6,392 nucleotides of DNA from Acidobacterium sp. (GCA_003152595.1 PMAM01000237.1:5833-12224), one strand, 5' to 3'; counted from the stretch's first letter, positions 1 to 5,101 are shown. Notes: generated from the letters alone by a model not told the origin. A program made the numbers and translations.

Positions 1-91
1 TTCGCAAAGCGGAAGGAGTCTACGCAACCAACAGCCTCCCCGTCGTATCTGACCGACGAGAGGGCAAAATCGGACGAGAGCGAAACTCTGG

Positions 92-97
92 AAGGAG
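92..97 (+). promoter_or_regulatory. Ribosome binding site of the YtxH gene
   Basis: AAGGAG lies six bases before the ATG at 104. This is near-ideal Shine-Dalgarno spacing and fixes the start of the YtxH protein. No convincing -35/-10 pair is visible in the 100 bases upstream, so the promoter may lie outside the window. Confidence 0.75.
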
Positions 98-103
98 TAC
101 GAG

Positions 104-376
104 ATGAGCACCTGGAAATTTTGGGCAGCCTTTGGTGTTGGGGTCGCGGCGGGCGCGGCGCTGGCGCTGATCTATGCGCCGCAGTCGGGAGCGCGCACCC
201 GTCGGCAGATCAAGCGCGCCGTCAACGATGCAGGCGACTACATCAAGGACACCGCGGACAACGTGACCGACGTGGCCAACAAGTATCTGAAGCGCAGCAA
301 GGACGTGGTGGGCGACGTGGTCGACTCGGCGCAGAACGTGGTGACGGCGGCCAAGCGGGTGACGACCTTCGGCTGA
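104..376 (+). CDS. YtxH domain-containing protein
   Basis: This is a 90-residue protein of the YtxH family, small envelope proteins often linked to general stress in other bacteria; the molecular role is unknown. Residues about 5-24 form a single Gly/Ala-rich membrane helix. It is followed directly by the family signature YAPQSGARTRRQIK (about 24-37), matching the usual 'APxSGxxxR' pattern just after the membrane. The rest (about 38-88) is a hydrophilic amphipathic helix rich in Asp, Lys, Val and Asn (DYIKDTADNVTDVANKYLK), probably a cytoplasmic coiled coil. Length is normal for the family. The start is supported by AAGGAG six bases upstream. The next gene starts 90 bp downstream on the same strand, so co-transcription is possible, but there is no functional link between the two. 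Family assignment is firm; function is not known. Confidence 0.9.
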   Translation: MSTWKFWAAFGVGVAAGAALALIYAPQSGARTRRQIKRAVNDAGDYIKDTADNVTDVANKYLKRSKDVVGDVVDSAQNVVTAAKRVTTFG

Positions 377-466
377 GAAAAGCTTGCGCTCCGGGCACCG
401 AGCTCCGGGCTCCGAGCTGTCTAAAAAACGGCGGCAGCGGCGCGGGAAATCTGCAAAAATAGCAGC

Positions 467-1651
467 ATGACCACGACCGCTGCAGCAGTGTTCTCCGACC
501 GCATTGGGCGGATTGAGATCTCCGCCACCATGGCTGTGACCGCCGAAGCCGCGAAGCTGCGCGCGCAGGGCGCGAAGCTGGTGGATTTTGGCGCGGGCGA
601 GCCGCACTTCCCGACGCCGCGGCATATTAAGGATGCGGCGATCGAGGCGATCCAGAACAACTTCACGAAGTACACCATGGTCTCCGGCATTCCGGAGCTG
701 CGCCAGGCCATCGTCGATCGGCACGCGGCCGACTTCGGATCGAGCTATTCGCCGGACGAGGCCATCTTCTCGACCGGCGGCAAGCTGGCCATCTTCAACG
801 CCATCCAGGTGCTCATCGATCACGGCGACGAGGTCATCGTCCCCACGCCCTACTGGGTCTCCTATAAGGACATCGTGCAGTACGCGGGCGCGCAGTGCGT
901 CTTCGTCGAGGCGGGCGACGCCGAGGGTTTTCGCGTGACGGCCGATGCCATCGAGCGGGCCATCACGCCGAAGACCAAGGCCATCCTGCTGAACTCGCCG
1001 TCGAACCCGTCCGGCGCGGTGATCGCGCCCAAGGATCTCGAGCGCATCGTCCACCTCGCGAAGGAGCGCGGCATCTGGCTGCTGCTCGACGAGTGCTACG
1101 TCTATCTGCAGTACACAGGCGCGTTGGTGAGCGGTGGCTCGTTTACCGACGCGAAGGACAACATCCTTGTCCTCGGGTCGCTCTCGAAGACCTACGCGAT
1201 GACCGGCTGGCGCGCGGGCTTTGCGCTCGGACCGAAGGCGGTGATCGCGGCCATGTCGAAGCTGCAGAGCCAGTCCACGTCGAGCACGGCGTCGTTCGTG
1301 CAGAAGGCGGCGATTGCGGCGCTCAAGGGCGATCAGGCCTGCGTCGGCACGATGCGCGCTGACTACCTGAAGCTGCGCGATGAGTCCCTCGCCGGCCTCG
1401 CGAAGATTCCAGGCGTGACGTGCGTCAAGCCGGAGGGCGCGTTCTACGTGTATCCCAACGTGAAGCACTATCTCGGTAAGGTCGGCACGGCGATGGAGCT
1501 GTCGAAGCGGCTGCTGCACGAGGCGCACGTAGTGACGGTGCCAGGCGAGGCCTTTGGGACGACCGAGCACATCCGTCTGTCGTACGCGACGAGCCACGCG
1601 GATGTGGCGGAGGGCCTGGAGCGAATGCGGGGCTTCTTCGCGAAGCTGTAG
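467..1651 (+). CDS. Class I pyridoxal-phosphate aminotransferase (aspartate aminotransferase type Ib)
   Basis: A 394-residue cytosolic enzyme of fold-type I that should move an amino group between aspartate (or a related donor) and 2-oxoglutarate through PLP. Visible family landmarks are: GAGEPHFPTP near residue 42 (substrate-binding loop); GGK 104-106 (cofactor phosphate); PYW 128-130, whose Trp stacks on the PLP ring; NSPSNPSG 176-183 with Asn180; LDEC with Asp208, which contacts the pyridine nitrogen; Tyr211; SLSKTYAMTGWRAGF 238-252 with Schiff-base Lys241 and Arg249; and HIRLSY with Arg370, which binds the substrate carboxylate. Length and motif order fit subgroup Ib (Thermus type) rather than E. 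coli AspC. Some members of this subgroup also use prephenate or aromatic acids, so exact specificity is open and aspC/aspB/aatA cannot be separated. The start lacks a clear Shine-Dalgarno, but the conserved N-terminus (FSDRIGRIEISATMAV) requires this ATG rather than the internal Met22. Confidence 0.93.
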   Translation: MTTTAAAVFSDRIGRIEISATMAVTAEAAKLRAQGAKLVDFGAGEPHFPTPRHIKDAAIEAIQNNFTKYTMVSGIPELRQAIVDRHAADFGSSYSPDEAIFSTGGKLAIFNAIQVLIDHGDEVIVPTPYWVSYKDIVQYAGAQCVFVEAGDAEGFRVTADAIERAITPKTKAILLNSPSNPSGAVIAPKDLERIVHLAKERGIWLLLDECYVYLQYTGALVSGGSFTDAKDNILVLGSLSKTYAMTGWRAGFALGPKAVIAAMSKLQSQSTSSTASFVQKAAIAALKGDQACVGTMRADYLKLRDESLAGLAKIPGVTCVKPEGAFYVYPNVKHYLGKVGTAMELSKRLLHEAHVVTVPGEAFGTTEHIRLSYATSHADVAEGLERMRGFFAKL

Positions 1652-1660
1652 AGAGGCGAG

Positions 1661-1705
1661 GAAGCGGTCAGCTAAGGGCCGGTCAGCTAAGAAGCGGTCA
1701 GCAGC
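1661..1705. repeat. 15-bp tandem triplication after the aminotransferase gene
   Basis: Three consecutive 15-base units begin at 1661, 1676 and 1691 and share the core CGGTCAGC; the first two share CGGTCAGCTAA. The third unit's GAAGCG (1691-1696) is also the left arm of an inverted repeat with CGCTTC (1721-1726). The array begins ten bases after the stop codon. It looks like simple slippage-type repetition with no coding role. Confidence 0.75.
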
Positions 1706-1752
1706 CAGCGAAGAGCCGGGCGCTTCCTGCTTCATCCCTGGAAAATGCAATT

Positions 1753-1816
1753 TGAGGGGGTCGACCCCCTGGGAAGTTGTTGATTTCAGGACAGAGCTTT
1801 TCGCTCGACCCCCTCA
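1753..1816. repeat. 64-bp inverted-repeat element with two alternative hairpins
   Basis: The left arm TGAGGGGGTCGA (1753-1764) is an exact 12-bp reverse complement of the right arm TCGACCCCCTCA (1805-1816). The left arm also runs straight into a second complement, giving a 16-bp perfect palindrome AGGGGGTCGACCCCCT (1755-1770). The same G-rich arm can therefore pair with either C-rich copy, but not both. A small GAGC-TTTTC-GCTC hairpin (1794-1806) overlaps the right arm. This resembles short interspersed palindromic elements I associate with acidobacterial intergenic regions, but I cannot confirm copy number from one window. Confidence 0.65.
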
Positions 1817-2109
1817 CTGTTGGCGAATGAGTGAATAGGCCTGATTCGGCGATGTTTCTCCTGTCGACGGATCGCTGTTCGCGGCGGCGGTGGGATAGGT
1901 CGATTCGCCTTTTGTGCGCCGTTTTTGTCGAACATGTTGTGTTCTGACGGGGGTACAAGTTGCAGGCCCTTTGTTTTGAAATGCGTAGCGATGTTTACGA
2001 ACTTGACAACATTTGGCTTTCCGGGTGACGTGCGGTACCTAAGTCACGTTCTTGAGCCGTGAGTGAGGCGGCGCTCGCCGACATAGGAACAAATCCTTTC
2101 TGGCAGGAG

Positions 2110-2131
2110 AAAAGGCTCGCTGCGGCGAGCC
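2110..2131 (-). terminator. Probable rho-independent terminator for the transporter gene
   Basis: GGCTCGC (2114-2120) and GCGAGCC (2125-2131) form a perfect 7-bp GC-rich stem with a 4-base loop. Read on the - strand the stem is followed at once by TTTT (AAAA at 2110-2113 on the + strand), the layout of an intrinsic terminator. On the + strand the flank is CTGGGTGTTT, a poorer U-tract. It lies about 230 bp beyond the transporter stop codon, so the transcript would carry a long 3' end. Confidence 0.45.
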
Positions 2132-2310
2132 CTGGGTGTTTCTGGATCTAAGTTAGGGGAGGGATTTTGTTTCTATCTCCCTATTATTAGAATAGCAGGC
2201 TGGTGGAGTAAGTCTGCCAAATGTTTTGGATTGTAAGTGGTTGGTTGTGAGCGCGAGTTACTTTGGATCAGCGGTAAAACTTGACAGTTTTCTGAGGGGC
2301 AGCCGGGAGC

Positions 2311-2352
2311 GGGAAGAAGGAAGCGGAAAGAAGGAAGCGGGAAGAAGGAAGA
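2311..2352. repeat. 14-bp purine-rich tandem repeat, three units
   Basis: Units GGGAAGAAGGAAGC (2311), GGAAAGAAGGAAGC (2325) and GGGAAGAAGGAAGA (2339) follow head to tail with one or two differences. One strand is almost pure purine. The array ends 11 bases beyond the stop of the transporter gene. Such arrays change length easily and can adopt unusual DNA structure; no function is evident. Confidence 0.85.
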
Positions 2353-2363
2353 AGAGTACGGCT

Positions 2364-2972
2364 TCAGCAGCAACTGCAAGTGTGGCCGCGCCACGCGGCG
2401 CGGGCTTCTTTGAGGAGAAGCGGGGTGGCGGCGAGGGCGGCGAGCGAGTCAAACCAGGCGATGTGGAAGAGGGCGTTCAGGCCAAGGCCGGCCAGAGTGA
2501 TGGCGGCGAGCCAGGCGCAGGTGGCCGACTGCACCGCGTCGGCGGCGAGCGCGACGTTGCCGGTGCGGCGCGCTTCGCGGCGCTTGAGCAGGGCGAGGAC
2601 GGGCATGGCGATCAGGGCGGCGACGGTGATGGCGATGCCGGGAACGCTGGTTTCCGGCGGGCGCTTGAGCAGGATGGAGAGGATCGCGATCACGACGACG
2701 ATGCCGGCGAGCGCGTAGAGCAGGACCGAGGCTGTCCGCGCGGCCGTGCGTTCGGAGAGGGAGAAGCGCGGGGTCCACTGGAGGAGGACGACGGTGGCGG
2801 AGAGCAGTTCGACGAGCGAGTCGGAGCCGAAGGCGAGCAGGGCGGGGCTGTGCGCGGTGACGGCGGCGTACGCGGAGACGGCGCACTCGACGAGCATCCA
2901 GAGGAGGGTGATGATCTGGAGCCAGAGGATGGCGGGGCGGGCGGGGGCGCAGGTGGAGGCTGGGGCCTGCAT
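2364..2972 (-). CDS. Small cation-transporter-like membrane protein (CDF-related, no C-terminal domain)
   Basis: A 202-residue protein with about six membrane helices (roughly 15-38, 43-66, 78-103, 109-129, 148-169, 171-189). The second helix, SPALLAFGSDSLVELLSA, resembles helix 2 of cation diffusion facilitators, where an acidic pair binds zinc; here the pair is Asp51/Glu55. The fifth, ALAADAVQSATCAWLA, resembles helix 5 of the same family and keeps Asp145, but has Gln148 and Cys152 where YiiP has the metal-binding His and Asp. The roughly 90-residue cytoplasmic domain of ordinary CDF proteins is absent. Instead the protein ends in HTCSCC, a possible metal ligand cluster. From memory, compact proteins annotated 'cation transporter' share the D-x-x-Q/E-x-x-x-C pattern, so this may be normal for the subfamily. 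The ATG at 2972 has only a weak ribosome site. Metal transport is inferred, not proven. Confidence 0.8.
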   Translation of the reverse strand: MQAPASTCAPARPAILWLQIITLLWMLVECAVSAYAAVTAHSPALLAFGSDSLVELLSATVVLLQWTPRFSLSERTAARTASVLLYALAGIVVVIAILSILLKRPPETSVPGIAITVAALIAMPVLALLKRREARRTGNVALAADAVQSATCAWLAAITLAGLGLNALFHIAWFDSLAALAATPLLLKEARAAWRGHTCSCC

Positions 2973-3107
2973 GGAGGTAGTGTAACCGCTGACTGTTAGC
3001 TTTTAGCCGTTAGGTGGATGGGTGGATTCTGGGGGTCGAGCGGGCGCGTGCCAGGCGCTCGGCGTCGAGTTTTCCCCGCAACCCGGCGGAGCTAGCGATG
3101 TGCATCG

Positions 3108-3123
3108 TTCCTGACGCCAGGAA
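3108..3123. promoter_or_regulatory. Inverted repeat upstream of the promoter, possible operator
   Basis: TTCCTG (3108-3113) and CAGGAA (3118-3123) are exact reverse complements around ACGC. The site ends 16 bases before the -35 box at 3140, a position typical of an activator site. It could equally be a chance hairpin. No regulator gene is present in the window. Confidence 0.3.
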
Positions 3124-3139
3124 GGAGTTCCGTTTAAGG

Positions 3140-3168
3140 TTGACGCGGTTTTGCAGGACGCCTATAGT
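3140..3168 (+). promoter_or_regulatory. Sigma70-type promoter of the secreted NTF2-like gene
   Basis: TTGACG (3140-3145) and TATAGT (3163-3168) each differ from the consensus hexamers (TTGACA, TATAAT) at one base and are separated by exactly 17 bp. Transcription would start near 3175, giving a leader of about 25 bases that contains the GGAGGA ribosome site. This is the best promoter in the window. Confidence 0.65.
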
Positions 3169-3187
3169 TCTGGTCGCAAATCAACCC

Positions 3188-3193
3188 GGAGGA
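3188..3193 (+). promoter_or_regulatory. Strong ribosome binding site that fixes the ATG at 3199
   Basis: GGAGGA ends five bases before ATG 3199. Together with the promoter just upstream it shows that translation begins at 3199, although the protein body downstream is in a different frame. Confidence 0.75.
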
Positions 3194-3198
3194 TCAAC

Positions 3199-3641
3199 AT
3201 GCGTCGAATCGCTTTGACGCACTTGGTTTCGCTGTTCTGTTTTCAGGCGTCCAGCTGTACTCGCAGACGAATGCAGACGTAGAGAAGGCTTTGCAAAGCA
3301 AGGAACAAACGGGATGGCAGGCATGGAAGGACCACGACTCCAAGCCAATCGAAGGGATGACCCCGGACAAGGTGATCAATATCGCGGATGGAATGGTGGC
3401 GAAAGGAAAGCAGCAGATCCTGAAGAACACGGTGGACCCGATCTGCAAGGTCAACAGCTTTTCGCTGTCCAATTTTTCTTATCTGTGGCTCGATAAAGAG
3501 ACGGTGATCATGACCTATAACGCGAGCCAGGATGCAACCTGCAACGGCAAGAAGCAGGCTGGGAAGGTGATCGCCACCTCGATCTGGCAGAAGCAGAACG
3601 GCACATGGATGTCGCCGTTCCACCAGGAAACCACCGACTGA
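3199..3641 (+). CDS. Secreted NTF2-like (DUF4440/SnoaL-type) protein with apparent frameshift
   Basis: The promoter, GGAGGA and ATG at 3199 open a frame starting MRRIALTHLVSLFCF, a signal-peptide-like N-terminus, but it stops at 3280. The adjacent (-1) frame is open from an upstream stop at 3165-3167 to 3641. It carries more signal-peptide-like sequence (ALGFAVLFSGVQLYSQ) and then the body NADVEKALQSKEQTGWQAWK to the C-terminus. Restoring one base between about 3210 and 3243 would give one 147-residue exported protein. The body resembles NTF2-like/DUF4440 proteins: an N-terminal helix with Trp and KDHD, then strands ending in VIMTYNASQDATCNG, KVIATSIWQKQNGTWMSPFHQE. These small alpha+beta barrels bind ligands or act as enzymes; the role here is unknown. 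The body has no good start of its own; the best is TTG 3291 with a poorly placed GAGAAGG. Either the gene is broken or the assembly lost a base. Confidence 0.7.
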
Positions 3642-3669
3642 CGGTATGTAGGGGGGTGTTTCCGGGGCT

Positions 3670-3713
3670 GGGCGGCTCTGGATGACAGAGGTTTCGCTCG
3701 CCCCTGAGTTTTT
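3670..3713 (+). terminator. Possible terminator of the NTF2-like gene
   Basis: An outer stem GGGCG (3670-3674)/CGCCC (3699-3703) encloses an inner stem CTCTG-GATGA-CAGAG (3676-3690) and is followed by CTGAG and five T residues (3709-3713). It lies just 30 bases beyond the stop codon, as expected for termination of the upstream gene. The gap between stem and T-tract makes it less than ideal. Confidence 0.4.
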
Positions 3714-3732
3714 GTGGAGGTGCTCCGGAGCC

Positions 3733-3759
3733 CTCCGGGGCTGAAGCCCGGAGTTTTTT
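3733..3759 (+). terminator. Rho-independent terminator-like hairpin with T6 tail
   Basis: CTCCGGGGCT (3733-3742) pairs with AGCCCGGAG (3745-3753), leaving one bulged G, and is followed at once by TTTTTT (3754-3759). This is the strongest terminator signature in the window. It also belongs to the set of palindromes with a TGAA-type apex (see 3770 and 4040), so it may be a repeat element that works as a terminator. Confidence 0.6.
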
Positions 3760-3769
3760 AGGGCTTTTT

Positions 3770-3789
3770 CCACGGCCTGAAGGCCGTGG
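3770..3789. repeat. Perfect palindrome with TGAA apex
   Basis: CCACGGCCT (3770-3778) and AGGCCGTGG (3781-3789) are exact complements around GA, giving an 8-bp stem with a TGAA loop. It sits 10 bases after the T6 tract of the preceding terminator-like hairpin, and the two share the apex pattern CTGAAG. Confidence 0.75.
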
Positions 3790-3800
3790 CTTCTACCGTC

Positions 3801-3817
3801 GTGCTGCTTCGCAGCAC
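3801..3817. repeat. Perfect 7-bp hairpin with TTC loop
   Basis: GTGCTGC (3801-3807) and GCAGCAC (3811-3817) are exact complements around TTC. It is followed nine bases later by the 10-bp palindrome GGGCATGCCC (3826-3835). Both are part of a chain of palindromes in this intergenic stretch. Confidence 0.7.
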
Positions 3818-4039
3818 TGGATGTAGGGCATGCCCGAACGATGCGGGGATGGAGAGAAATGCAGGTCCATTCGGCTCGTTCGACTCGGCCGAGCCATGCC
3901 CGGCCTTCGCTCAGGGTGACATTACTCGCGTCAGAATTGCTTTCGGCGTACGAAAGAACCCCAGCGAGCAACAGCGGCCCGCCGGGGACCCCAGGGACGG
4001 CCTGCGGCAGCAAGGAAGCGCCTGACGGCGCGACTTTAT

Positions 4040-4059
4040 GGCACGACTAAAGTCGTGCC
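4040..4059. repeat. Perfect palindrome with TAAA apex
   Basis: GGCACGACT (4040-4048) and AGTCGTGCC (4051-4059) are exact complements around AA. The 5' flank CGCGACTTTA (4030-4039) partly echoes the arm in the other orientation. The apex CTAAAG differs by one base from the CTGAAG apex of the two palindromes at 3733 and 3770, which suggests one structural family with variable stems. Confidence 0.75.
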
Positions 4060-4137
4060 CTGACACGTTTTCTTTGTTGGGCAGGGAAGGCAAAGGCGCT
4101 TGCTGATGCGAATAAAATGCAGGCCGGGCGTGACACT

Positions 4138-4159
4138 GGGCGCCTGTCATCTAGCGCCC
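4138..4159. other. Inverted repeat before the HEPN gene
   Basis: GGGCGC (4138-4143) and GCGCCC (4154-4159) are exact complements around a 10-base loop, 46 bp before the ATG at 4205. It could be a leader hairpin or an operator; with no promoter identified nearby, the choice cannot be made. Confidence 0.3.
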
Positions 4160-4204
4160 TAAAATGGAAGCGAAAACAGGTGGGTTTTTTGGACGGAGTA
4201 AGGC

Positions 4205-5101
4205 ATGAGCGCCAAGCGCGTGATCTATACGGGAATTCGATACCTAAATGCTGGGGACACGGAGGTGGTATCGCTGACAGATGGGCTTTCGTTGGTGAGA
4301 CCTAACGAGATGCTGATTGCGGAAGATGACCGCCCAATGATGACCGAGTTGCAGTTTTCGGAGGCGAGAAATGCAAGCCGCTTTTTGTTGCTTCGTTACG
4401 ACCTGCCGATCGAATTCGTCGAGCGGGAACGCGCGGTTGAGGCTGCGGAGACGCTTTTTCGCTCTGCCCTAACAGCGTTCCAGGTCATTAAGCCCGTTGA
4501 GACTCTAGGTCTCATTTATCGAGGAGAAGACTTGGGTACTTCATTTCTCATCGAGCAAGTTGAATATCGCCATCCGATGGCTGCCGGTGAATGGGCCCGT
4601 CTCAAGAGATTCGACAAGGCCATGTTTCCGGATTTGATGCGCATGATCGAAAGGGTCCGACGAGTGTTGGAGGGCACAAGCGCAGAACTCAAGAACGCAG
4701 TGACGCTGCTCCAGTTAGGAATGGAGAACTATCACCCGCTTATTGCCGGAATGCTTTGGGTTATGGGGATGGAGGCCATCCTGGAGAGTGGGAACCGGAA
4801 CGAATTCAGGGATAAGCTAGTTGCGCTATTAGGTGCGAACACACCGGTGTTTCCTGTTTGGGACAGTTCGGTCCCGGCACTCCCGTGGATCGTCAAGGAC
4901 ATTGCCATTGACTTGTACATGCTTCGAAACAAGTTGGTCCACGGTGTCGATTTGCGCAAGGCAGCGACTGATAAATCTAGCCCGGTCGATTTGCTGAGGT
5001 TGGTCAAACTTCACCCGGATTCGCAAGACACGCAATACTCTTTGCTTTTGAGTCAAGCCGCGTGTTTCTTGCTCTGCCAGGTGATCCAGAAAACGATCTA
5101 G
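4205..5101 (+). CDS. HEPN-like domain protein (Apea-like), candidate RNase
   Basis: A 298-residue soluble protein that I cannot name. The C-terminal half (about 160-298) is helical and fits the HEPN fold, especially the Apea-like group: MENYHPLIAGMLWVMGMEAIL (about 173-193), then NEFRDKLVALLG (199-210), then IDLYMLRNKLVHG (235-247). Arg241 to His246 form the R-x4-H motif which in HEPN RNases makes the active site at a dimer interface. Some 50 further residues, including helix SLLLSQAACFLLCQVIQ, close the domain. Residues 1-155 are a mixed region with no recognised motif. The ATG is preceded by GGAG (4195-4198). Base composition differs from its neighbours: 26 of 60 bases are G/C in 4501-4560, against 40 of 60 in 961-1020 and 45 of 60 in 5461-5520. 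Transfer is likely. No toxin-antitoxin partner or other defence gene is visible, so RNase or antiphage activity is only inferred. Confidence 0.8.
   Translation: MSAKRVIYTGIRYLNAGDTEVVSLTDGLSLVRPNEMLIAEDDRPMMTELQFSEARNASRFLLLRYDLPIEFVERERAVEAAETLFRSALTAFQVIKPVETLGLIYRGEDLGTSFLIEQVEYRHPMAAGEWARLKRFDKAMFPDLMRMIERVRRVLEGTSAELKNAVTLLQLGMENYHPLIAGMLWVMGMEAILESGNRNEFRDKLVALLGANTPVFPVWDSSVPALPWIVKDIAIDLYMLRNKLVHGVDLRKAATDKSSPVDLLRLVKLHPDSQDTQYSLLLSQAACFLLCQVIQKTI

Larger units (their letters stand above)
1652..2363. other. Gene-free stretch between convergent genes
   Basis: About 710 bp lie between the stops of the + strand aminotransferase and the - strand transporter. No frame here looks like protein. 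Contents from left to right: a 15-bp tandem triplication (1661-1705); an inverted-repeat element (1753-1816); a hairpin GTC-GAAC/GTTC-GAC (1927-1948); GTGAC/GTCAC (2025-2047) around the palindrome GGTACC; a stable 7-bp hairpin (2114-2131); CTATT/AATAG (2181-2195); an AT-rich hairpin AAAACT-TGAC-AGTTTT (2276-2291); and a 14-bp purine tandem repeat (2311-2352). TTGACA occurs at 2003 and 2281, but neither has an acceptable -10 at 16-18 bp. The stretch probably serves transcription termination and carries repeat elements; a small RNA is possible but unproven. Confidence 0.6.
2973..3198. other. Divergent intergenic region
   Basis: The 226 bp separate the - strand transporter from the + strand secreted-protein gene. 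The segment 2985-3013 carries imperfect TTAGC repeats (GTTAGC at 2995, TTAGCCGTTAG at 3003). CGAGCG (3037-3042) and CGCTCG (3056-3061) form an inverted repeat. CGATG-TG-CATCG lies at 3096-3107. The + strand promoter and a possible operator lie at the right end. No clear promoter for the transporter is visible on the - strand. An open frame crosses part of this region, but it has no protein-like character. Confidence 0.5.
3642..4204. other. Repeat-rich gene-free stretch
   Basis: These 560 bp contain no protein-like frame. They hold two terminator-like structures (3670-3713, 3733-3759), perfect hairpins (3770-3789, 3801-3817, 4040-4059), the palindromes GGGCATGCCC (3826-3835) and CTCGGCCGAG (3884-3893), and GGCTCG/CGAGCC (3873-3878 with 3890-3895). 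The segment from about 3859 to 3922 (AATGCAGGTCC ... TTCGCTCAGGGTGACA) resembles, from memory, a dispersed intergenic repeat common in acidobacteria and some other phyla. The part nearest the HEPN gene is more AT-rich, but no clear promoter stands out; TAAAAT at 4113 and 4160 lack partner -35 boxes. Confidence 0.6.

Noticed and set aside
1..462. Open + strand frame from the window edge through the YtxH gene
   Set aside because: The translation has no protein-like features and overlaps the convincing YtxH frame with its own ribosome site. The overlapping TGA at 105-107 in another frame follows an equally unconvincing peptide.
20..1750. Very long open frame on the - strand opposite the aminotransferase
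   Set aside because: It mirrors the aminotransferase codons, is rich in Arg/Leu/His, and has no domain or ribosome site. GC-rich genes commonly leave such antisense frames; the + strand product has every catalytic residue of its family.
2003..2031. TTGACA as a promoter in the gene-free stretch
   Set aside because: At 17 bp the downstream hexamer is TGACGT, far from a -10 box, and nearby spacings are no better. The TTGACA at 2281 fails in the same way.
2226..2999. 257-codon + strand frame rich in Gly/Glu/Asp opposite the transporter
   Set aside because: It is the antisense of a membrane-protein gene and starts within a tandem repeat; the - strand frame has six membrane helices and family motifs.
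3014..3217. 67-codon + strand frame across the divergent intergenic region
   Set aside because: It runs over the promoter and ribosome site of the next gene, is Arg/Ser rich, and shows no family resemblance.
3238..3244. Programmed -1 frameshift site at the T run of the NTF2-like gene
   Set aside because: The run does not fit the X-XXY-YYZ slippery pattern in the starting frame, and no stimulatory stem was seen just downstream. A mutation or a missing base is simpler.
3243..4013. 256-codon - strand frame over the NTF2-like gene and repeat island
   Set aside because: It crosses several perfect hairpins and terminators and lies opposite a recognisable protein; the composition is random-like.
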